Source: Holotrichia oblita (lineage: Eukaryota; Arthropoda; Insecta; Coleoptera; Scarabaeidae). From it: a stretch of DNA of 64,000 nucleotides. Positions 56,331-64,000 of the stretch are shown here, piece after piece (the first letter of the stretch is position 1; every line of letters starts with the position of its first letter). Made by a program: the position numbers and the translations under genes. The DNA lies in contig CM043017.1 of assembly GCA_023690525.1 (NCBI GenBank), forward strand, positions 153,935,518 through 153,999,517, read 5' to 3'. A model generated the notes under the pieces. That model did not search any database and was not told the origin of the DNA. It was given only the letters and a program-made list of their open reading frames with translations.

Positions 56331-56546
56331 ATCAAAACTGTGTTTATTTTATTAACATTAAAAACATTTTAGAGCTCATTGCTGTATTCATTTTTTCCTG
56401 ACAATAGTTTAAGAGAGTGACTTTTTAATGCATATTTTCCATATTCAAATGCATATTTTGCATATTTAAATGCATATTTTATATTCTTAGAAGCATATCT
56501 TACATGCATATTTTGATATTTTTAGTGCATATAAATCCGGCCCTTA

Positions 56547-56554
56547 ATGATAAT
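56547..56554. repeat. Right target duplication of the hAT element
   Basis: ATGATAAT, identical to 46352-46359. Confidence 0.92.
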
Positions 56555-56555
56555 C

Positions 56556-57000
56556 CATATTATTGTAACGTAAGTACATACTTGTAGAATATCACTAATT
56601 TTAATACCATACTACTCGTAAAAGAGATTTATAGGTTAGGTACTTGTACTTACATCAAAATGATCAGAACAACAATATCCTGTAGTCTTCTCTGCCAAAG
56701 GTACATTTCTTCTCATGGCAGTGAACCATTTTTTTTAAGTAAAAAGAAATCGCCCGAATACAAGGCAAAAGTAGTCAAGCCATTGACTTCGATAACATAA
56801 ACAAGACTTCATACGTCACATGTTGTTCACGTAACACCGCGTTTTGGGAGAGCGCTGTAATCGTGCTTCTTTCTAGGTGAAAAAATATATTTTTTCGTCT
56901 GGGAATAAAAGAAATGGCTTTTTCTCATGATTATCTTTAAATTTAAAGAATAATTATAAAGTACATAGGTTCTCTATTTTGATTTTGTTTTCTGCTAAAT
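56556..57000. other. Unannotated stretch
   Basis: No gene or paired repeat recognised. Confidence 0.35.
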
Positions 57001-57724
57001 ACTGAAGAGTTGTCCCCTGCTGTATAGGACGATGCGTTATCGTGATGTAACATGGTTCCCTTTCTTAGCACTTTACTGAACACAGTAGGCAAACAATTTA
57101 GCAGAAACTGTCTTCTGATCTTCTAATTTAATTGCGGCCACCAAGCCCGTACTTCTAAAAAATACTGCGTACATAACTTTTTTCATTGTTCGTTGTTTTC
57201 TCACCATCGTAGGGGTTTCCTCATCTCCGTGTATCTAGATTTAGCTTTCTTGGGGAGTGGGACCATCTAAAAACGGTAAGTATGTACGTTTCATCGCCAT
57301 TTAAAATTTTAGAAAGAAATTTGATGGGCTTCAGCATTCAACGTATCTAAAGTTGGTAAATTCTAACATATTCCCTTTTTTTAAATCTGTCAGATCTGTC
57401 AGGGTGTAAACCGAATCACAACCTTTTTCAAATGTAAATGTTCGTGCAATGTTCATCTCACTTGTAAGGATCCAATCTTCAGATTGGATTCTATCGTTGC
57501 ATAGGTAATGCGATTGTCCTCTTCCACCACTTTCGTCACCGCAGCAATGTTTTCGGGGTTAACAACAGTTAAAGGAGGGCCAGCTCCTTTTCTGTGCACC
57601 GGCTTGCAACCTCCTTCAAATTATTTATACCACCTATAATTAAACTTTCCTCACACTCATACGAGCTCAAGTCTTTCTTGAAATCATCGTAAATCATTAT
57701 CCGAAAGTTCTCTCGCAATAATTC
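57000..57724 (-). pseudogene. mariner transposase fossil, N-terminal and middle
   Basis: On the minus strand, starting at 57724: MELLRENFRIMIYDDFKKDL and SSYECEESLI (helix-turn-helix), NPENIAAVTKVVEEDNRITY and ATIESNLKIGSL, LHEHLHLKKVV, SPKKAKSRYTEMRKPL, KLEDQKTVSAKLF and LHHDNASSYTAGDN (second aspartate). The third box is not found, so the element is truncated at about 57000. Many stops. TTATAGAAAACTTTTGGCGC at 58030-58049, ending CTTCCTGTATA, may be a terminus of this or another element. Confidence 0.75.
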
Positions 57725-57729
57725 CATTG

Positions 57730-60700
57730 TTTCGATAACAGAAGCTTATTCTATGGACTATTTCTCAAACACTATTCAATCGAATTGCACAAACTAAACT
57801 ACAATTGACAGATAAAATAATGCACTATTTCACAAACAGCAATTTGTTTTGCACGGGTAACTAGATTTTTCAATTCTCAACACAGACTACAAGCAGACAC
57901 AGCACTGAGATTAAAGTTTGTACCGCTTCTTTTATCCCTATCTAACGCATGGAAATTCAGTATGCAATTATCGTTTTTACTCTATCTTTGTAAAATGTTT
58001 GTAGAGGCGCTGGTTAGGATGCCAATTATTATAGAAAACTTTTGGCGCTTCCTGTATAAGTCAAAATAAAACAAAATCAAAGCATCAATTGTATTAACTA
58101 GAACAAAGACAAACATTGAGAACCAAAGAATGAAAGATTGTGTACACAAATTATCGGGAGTCTTGGATGTAACAAACAAGCTAAAAAACATAAAGGAAAT
58201 TTGTCTTCAGTATCATTAAAATAATTTCGAGAATAATCTTTACATTCAAAATATTGATCTACATTTCCAACACTTTTGTTTTCACTACACGTAAGTATAT
58301 GTCATAGCAAATATGTATGTAAGGCTTAATTAAATTTTATATATTAACTACAACAAATTATAAACGAAAATATATTTTACTTTAGATTTCGTTTATTAAC
58401 CTTCATACAACACACATGTCTAGATGGGAGATGCCATTGTAAATTTCGAAATCGCTTCCAACTTGGACCTCGTCCAGGCTCTTTGTATGGTCCCGTGGAA
58501 AATAGTATGTGTACGAACATCCTTATGTAAAATCGTATTTTATTGTACATTTGCCAAAAGGAACGGTGGTAACGTACTCGGAAATACATACATAGATTTG
58601 CACCGGCTGATGCCAATCTGTACTATTTCATCACAAAAACATACTTCACATAAACCCTTCTAAACATTATATTAATGATGTTAATCCTCGGTTATTTTTA
58701 ATTCCTTCCTTTCAGTTCTTCCGCCAAAATTAATGCACTCATAATTTTCATCGAGAGTAGGATTCAGGTCTAGAATTAAAGTTGGTGTAAATTTTAGGAA
58801 CATCTGCCGGAAAACGAGCAAAAAACCATCCCTTTTAAATGAAACTAGAACGTCTGCCTCGCTAATATTAATCTCGTTTTAAATTTATTTGGGTTAAGCT
58901 AAGAGTTAAAGTTTAATTCTAATTTAAAAGGGTTTGATATACATGTACGGGTCCGTATTAAAGCTAGACATTGATCAAATATGAAAGCATATTAGGATGA
59001 AATGTAATCCTGTTAAGCCCATATCCAACGAATTAGGACAAGTACTGCTTTAATCGACATATTATATGTTTTAAAAAACCACGCTGTTGGTTGGCTGATG
59101 TTTCACACATCATCACCATTCAGATTTTGGATTTCAGAAATTATTTTATAAACTATATTATGTCATATTATAATTTATACGATCTAAATAGAAATCTAAA
59201 AGAAAAACAAACATGATATATTCTTTTCCGTTATGGTTGTTTCCAATCCCCAAAAAAGCCAACTCCACTTGAAACGAGGAAAATAAAAATAAACATTATA
59301 CTGGGCTATAAATCCCACCTAGAATGACATAAAAACATGATTTTATAACCCAACGTTATTTAAGCGCAACGTCCAGTGCGCCATAATAACATATGGTCTA
59401 TAAAACCTCGGGATTAAAAGATGAGATCTTAATGAAACGAACATGTTAGGCTTCTATTATTAAGCAATATAAAAGGTCATTGAAATGCGATATTAAATTT
59501 GACCTAAATAATTCACAATTATGAAGAAAAAATTTCTTAAAATAGGAAACCTCTATTTACTAGATTAATTAATTTATTACTCATAGATCTAGATGTTTCG
59601 ATATGTCATAAAGCTTAGATTTTCAAATAATTTTCGACCCTATTAATTTCTAGTATTTAGCACTATTGTCCGGAGATATTAATCCCTTAAGTCTATAATT
59701 CGTAATACAAATTTGAGATTGTATTCGAGCTCAGCGAAACCTGAATAAAACCATAATTTACTCAATATTCTCTCGAGAGACAAAATTTGCGGATCGACAC
59801 AAATAAATTATAAGCGTTTAACCTACAATGGTCAAATACAATCTATTCAGAATTACGTAGCTTGTTGGAATCGAATTTAATTTGCTTGAAGTATAAATAG
59901 ATTGCGTCATCTATTTTGTGGAGCTTGAAATAACGGTTTTGAAATGAAATGAAAAAAAAAACTAAATCTGTATTGTTTTATTAACACTAAAACTCTTGTG
60001 TTCTTTTATCACTCTATTCTTGTCTTCAGTTTGCTCGATGTATGAAAACAAAATCATTTGCATTGATATCCCCACTCTTGCAAACTCTATTTTGAAAATA
60101 TCTTCAAGGGGTGCTAGATTAAAAATTTGCATTTATTCCTAATTCTTTTTGAAATAGCTTTTCTTGAACGGAACCTTTCCGGTTTTTCTGCTTATTCTAC
60201 TTCAAGCCTATTTCTTCCTAGATTCAGGGGCAATAAATTTTCGCAGTCCTTGTCGGTGAAAATGGTGTCGAAAAGGAATAAATGAAACAGTAAAAAGTGA
60301 GTCCATTATAACCTTTCTGAAAAGTTGTGAATTGAAATTGTCCTCTCTGGCATGGAAATTGATACATTTTATGCTTTTGCGCTTGTTTTGCTTTGAATTA
60401 TCTCATAACTCAGTGAGTGCAATGTAGTGAAAGTGAAAATTTAACCAACATGCAATGATATCTAGAGACCTGTCACCCATCCACCAATCAACTGTTTGGC
60501 GTAAGGAAAGGTTAAGTGGAGTTTATCTTACGTTTCTTAACGTAGAAAAGAGCATTAGTTCCCATCATTTATCGAAAATGTTCTTAGAATGAAATGTTAC
60601 CAACTTCATTAAATTTTATTTAAAGAAGAGGCAGCGAGTTTATAGAAAGTATGTAATGAATTAAATTAAAGTATTCTTGTCTTACCAATTCCATAAATGC

Positions 60701-60785
60701 TTTGTTTTGTCGAATTTTTTTAACCGCAATTATCATCTTTATCTTTTGTTTTATTGTACACAAGCCCATACATTATAGCTTTTGG
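57730..60785. other. Unannotated stretch
   Basis: AT-rich. Opposing frames at 58377-58616 and 58424-58663 overlap and carry no motif. No gene, RNA or paired ends supported. Confidence 0.35.
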
Positions 60786-60789
60786 TTAC

Positions 60790-61010
60790 ATATCAGTCAT
60801 TCATCCAAATAACATTTCTTTGTAATTCTGTACAATGCGATGTATGTAACTGAATTTAAACGATCATTGATGTAGATGTTAAACAGTAAAGGTCCTAGAT
60901 TGGGCCTTTGACATCTCAAAATTGCTTTTCCTAGGTGGTAATTGAATGCTTTCCTCTGAATCCAAACTTCTTCAAAGCAATTTCCTATTCAGCTTTGATA
61001 TAAGCAGAAA
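60790..61010 (-). pseudogene. Non-LTR reverse transcriptase scrap
   Basis: Minus strand: VWIQRKAFNYHLGKAIL, then RCQRPNLGPLLFNIYINDRL and NSVTYIALYRITKKCYLDE. The block LGPLLFNIYIND is a highly conserved part of the reverse transcriptase palm in CR1/Jockey-group LINEs, here without the usual PQGS before it and without the following ADD box. Too short to assign to a clade. Confidence 0.7.
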
Positions 61011-61085
61011 TAATAGTTGTTATGATCTATTCCCAGTAAATAATATAGTCTTAAATAATTCAATAATACAACGAGGGATGATCTG

Positions 61086-61178
61086 TCAAAACTGTCCATT
61101 CGAATAATCATAACTGGCGACATCTATGAATACAATAGTATACAATAATAACTTAAATTAAGTAAGTATTTTTTATAG
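61086..61178. repeat. Direct repeat, left copy, beside the Ty3/gypsy fragment
   Basis: About 93 bp, starting TCAAAACTGTCCATTCGAAT and ending TTTTTTATAG. It repeats at 62036-62123 with a few substitutions and a 5-bp length difference. The first 30 bases also encode part of the integrase text in the right copy, so this is not a plain LTR. Confidence 0.85.
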
Positions 61179-61206
61179 AAGTATTTAATACAACATCCTA
61201 TTGCCT

Positions 61207-62073
61207 TTAAAAAGCTATGTAATCTTTGCATTTTTCGGGTAGTTTTCGTTCCGTCTTTGGTCTTCCTTTCGTTTCCTCCTTGTTTATGAGAGTCCCTTTA
61301 TTTTGATCTGTAGAATAATATGTGTTTCTCTCTATCTCTATGTTTGTAGATTCTTCTTTCTTTTCGCAACCTTTTTGTTCCCTTCTGGCATCTTTTTCTG
61401 TTGATTGGATAACTGTCGTAACTTCTGGTTGGTTTAGTGGTTCCACATCTGGTTTCTCCTTCACTGTTGCTTGTTGGGTACTTCCATCAGGATCTGTCTC
61501 TTTAGAGTTGTCTCCCTTTATGTTGATAATATTTCTTCGGTATGTGTTTCCGTTGACATTTATTATGTAGGAATTTTCATTTAATTGTTTTTCGATTTTG
61601 CCTTTCTTCCAAGTTCTGTCTTGTTCCGGGTTTATTTGTACTACTACTGGTTGTCCTATTTTAAAGTCCGGTAATTTTCTTGTGTTTTTGTCGTATTGGA
61701 GTTTGGTAATTCTTTTTTTTATGCTCTATTCTTTCTTCTACATCTGTGGGTATTTATAGTTTTGTATAGATGTTGGAATGCCTGTTCGTGTTCTTCTTGC
61801 AAAAATTCTCTGTGTCGGACTGTATCCAATAGCATTCGGGGTATTTCTTACATGTAGAAGACTGTACCAGAGATCTTCTTTGCTTTCATTAGATTTTTTA
61901 ATTAATTTCTTGGTTATCTTGACTGTTGATTCAGTTTTCGCATTACCTTCCGGATGATGTGGAGACGATGTCACATGTTGAATATCCCATTTCCGGCAAA
62001 ATTCTTTAAATTCATAGGAAACAAAATTTGTTCCCTCAAAACTGTCTATTCGAATAATCATAACTAGCGACAT
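61207..62073 (-). pseudogene. Ty3/gypsy integrase C-terminal part
   Basis: Minus strand from 62073: FVSYEFKEFCRKWDIQHVTS then SPHHPEGNAKTESTVKITKK, DLWYSLLHVRNTPNAIGYSP, then after a frame change near 61750, RITKLQYDKNTRKLPDFKIG, QPVVVQINPEQDRTWKKGKI, SYIINVNGNTYRRN. A highly charged tail ends KCKDYIAF at 61207. TESTVK carries the catalytic glutamate; the aspartate box before it (expected SDNGTNF-like) is altered to DSFEGTNF. The rest of pol, gag and recognisable LTRs are absent. The enzyme would have joined retrotransposon DNA to host DNA. Confidence 0.85.
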
Positions 62074-62123
62074 CTATGAATACAATAGTATACAATAATA
62101 ACTTAAGTAAGTATTTTTTATAG
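62036..62123. repeat. Direct repeat, right copy, beside the Ty3/gypsy fragment
   Basis: Partner of 61086-61178. Its left part overlaps the start of the integrase fragment, and its right part (GACATCTATGAATACAATAG and onwards) is noncoding. Confidence 0.85.
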
Positions 62124-62139
62124 TTGTTCGTTTAATTTT

Positions 62140-63020
62140 CTTAAAGGCGGCAGGTGTCAATTCACGATTTCGATGAAACTTTGCAAACTGAAAGAGTACC
62201 TTAAAATAAGAAGTAGATACGCATTTTTTAGAGGCCCAATTGCCCGATTTTGAGCCTCAGCCCCCTCCAAAGTTTGAGCAATTTTTTAATTTCAAATGTA
62301 TTGAATATGCTACTAGGAATATTTAAGATCGTCAATATCGCAATAATTCCTTTGAATAAGCTTCCATTTGCAGAAAAATCTAGCAAACTTGTGCAACTAT
62401 GTGTTATAGAGTGCAAGAATTGCACAGTACTCTTTAACAGTTTTTTTGACCTTTAGAAGCTCTCCCAATGTTAGTGATATAAGATTTGACTTCATTAATA
62501 AAATTATCGCTTATTGTGTCCGATTTCATATTTAGCTTCGAGAGGGCACCGTCATAGATCCATGTGATGAATTATTTTTTCATCGAAAACATTATTTTCA
62601 AATTTTGTTAGAACATATTCTCTATTAATACTTTTTTTTAATATGTACAACCGTTTTAGCGATTTCACTTTTTTGAATCTATGGCTGAGACTATTCAAAG
62701 AACGTCCCTTTGAATTATGACTCCTTCAAAACTCTACAACTCTGCTTTTGTAGTCTAGGTCTACAACACTGTCGTCTTCCTCAAAAACACATGCTATAAA
62801 TACAGGTTGCACAATCTCTTATACCATATAATGTGCTGCAAATTTTGTTAAAAGAATTTTTAATATCTGTTATAATTTCGATGAAATTAGTAAAAATTGA
62901 AAAATATCAAACTTTGGAGGGAGTTGGGGCCCAAAATCGGGCGATTGGGTCACTAAAGGTGCTCTTTCAGTCTGCAAAGATTCATCAAAATCGTGACATC
63001 TGGCAAGAAAAGATCCCGAG
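62140..63020. repeat. Fold-back repeat of about 0.9 kb
   Basis: The left arm (about 62141-62300: CACGATTTCGATGAAACTTT, CAATTGCCCGATTTTGAG, CCCCCTCCAAAGTTTGA) pairs in reverse with the right arm (about 62905-63015: TCAAACTTTGGAGGGAG, CAAAATCGGGCGATTGGG, GATTCATCAAAATCGTGACA). The left arm has an insertion of some 25 bp. The loop of about 600 bp holds no recognised gene. It may be a MITE or a fold-back element; its target duplication was not found. Confidence 0.7.
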
Positions 63021-63024
63021 CCTG

Positions 63025-64000
63025 GAAACTCAAAAAATTATGAAAGTTTGGGAAGATGTACAGTTTGTGTATTAAAAGCAATGCCTTCCCCTTTGAAGAA
63101 TACATCAAACTTTCTTCCGCTCACGCCAATTCAGTCGTTTTCGTTCGGGCGAGATATTTTTAATACCCAACACCCAACAATACATCTCAAGGAGCATTTC
63201 TGAAAATAACCGAATGGGCATGAAACAAAATGTTTCCTATGTGTCAACCACTGAATTTGAGTGTTCAGATAAATTATTTTGATCGTGCCGGATCATGGAT
63301 TTGATAGTCTTGCTGACTTTGACGTAATGGTAGATTATAATAGGCAGGTAGGTTTGAACTAGTCTCAGCTATCTTTGATCTAGTCTGAGCTGGTCAAAGT
63401 TAGCAATCCCAGAGTCATTAAAATCATAATGATAACACTACTATGTTTTAATTTAAAAAGACCCATTTTTTTTTATGGTAAAGCCCAAAATAATTGATGG
63501 TATAAAATTAAATTTGACACACAAGTTGAACAATGTTGTCACTGTTATTAGTTACTAGGCAATGCGTACTTAATTATTTCTGCAATAGGTCCCCATTAAT
63601 TTGTATTCGAATAGTGTTACTGCAACCAAAACATATTTGTGAGGTTGTGTTAAGAAATATTAACGAAAATTATGTAGAAATTAGACTAGGTGATGAATTT
63701 TCAAATAAATATCTTTCATAATATGTGTTCGAATTGTTTGGCATAATTTTCTCTTTCAAAATGAAGCGGCAGACATAAATCAACAATAACAGAATGATTT
63801 ACAAGACAAGAATAACTTATAAATTAGTTCTGCTTCTGTTTTATGTTCTACAGTAATAAACGGTAACTCTTGTAATTACATAGATTGCATGTAGTTTGAA
63901 ATGTACGTGCTGTAATATCCAGACTCAATATAAAATGTAACAGAAGAGATGTTTGTAAACTAACTTCATTATAAACAACATTATCTGACATGCTATTATA
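63025..64000. other. Unannotated right flank
   Basis: AT-rich. A small inverted/direct motif GAACTAGTCTCAGCT and GATCTAGTCTGAGCT repeats at about 63356-63391. A 62-codon frame at 63533-63721 is unrecognised. Confidence 0.35.

Larger units (their letters stand above)
46360..56546 (+). mobile_element. hAT element split by later insertions
   Basis: Ends are TAAGGGCCCGATTTATATGC at 46360 and its mirror at 56527-56546 (one or two mismatches). The 8-bp target duplication ATGATAAT is perfect (46352-46359 and 56547-56554), which is the signature of hAT. Only 46360-46507 and about 55284-56546 belong to the hAT; the middle is the long-armed IS630-type element and its contents. Both hAT ends carry repeated ATGCATATTTTGC motifs. 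Most of the transposase is gone. Confidence 0.92.

Noticed and set aside
58377..58663. Opposing 79-codon frames
   Set aside because: They overlap on both strands without any motif; chance frames.

Overview
The window is AT-rich arthropod nuclear DNA, most likely from an insect. It holds a dense graveyard of transposable elements, and I recognise no host protein-coding gene. Arthropod origin is suggested by many mariner/Tc1 lineages, a BEL/Pao retrotransposon, a Penelope-like element, a short (TTAGG)n tract of the insect telomere type, and the absence of any bacterial gene organisation. I cannot name the species or the order.

Layout. 0.9-6 kb: a mariner with both ends (904-2191), a second mariner of another lineage (2492-3727) and a mariner remnant (5161-5908). 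6.25-8.7 kb: a non-LTR retrotransposon RNase H tail ending in TTAGG repeats, and a hAT (Buster/ZBED-like) scrap. 10.6-12.1 kb: a mariner fossil and a 5'-truncated sister copy of the first mariner. 13.3 kb: a long hairpin. 14.06-16.92 kb: a pogo/Tigger-like DDE element with good termini and a broken transposase. 17.3-20.15 kb: a decayed IS630-type element interrupted by a Penelope-like element that carries 836-bp inverted arms. 20.2-21.0 kb: a non-LTR reverse transcriptase scrap. 21.18-23.04 kb: a complete DD41D IS630/Tc1/mariner-type element with an unbroken 361-residue transposase and ~262-bp terminal inverted repeats. This is the best candidate for a living element in the window.

23-46 kb is sparser: two scraps of an unfamiliar dispersed protein family (27.8 and 31.8 kb), a Tc1 (29.3-30.6 kb), a mariner tail (34 kb), a three-level nest Tc1 > Tc1 > MITE (36.7-39.4 kb), a mariner fossil (40.1-40.8 kb), a Jockey-like RT scrap (42.4 kb) and a mariner tail (45.8-46.1 kb).

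The centrepiece is 46.35-56.55 kb. A hAT element with a perfect 8-bp target duplication contains an IS630-type element with ~815-bp inverted arms. That element in turn contains a 5.8-kb BEL/Pao retrotransposon (identical 141-bp LTRs, 5-bp target duplication) and a small Harbinger-like MITE, and another MITE lies directly beside it. Each insertion can be ordered from its target duplication. The BEL/Pao copy looks very young, yet it has two one-base frame changes, both in G runs, and a valine in place of the first aspartate of the YxDD box.

57-64 kb holds another mariner fossil, an RT scrap, a Ty3/gypsy integrase tail flanked by ~90-bp direct repeats, and a fold-back repeat. Nothing suggests that these genes work together. 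Each element encodes, or once encoded, only its own movement. All family assignments rest on motifs read by eye and on memory of the families; no database search was run.
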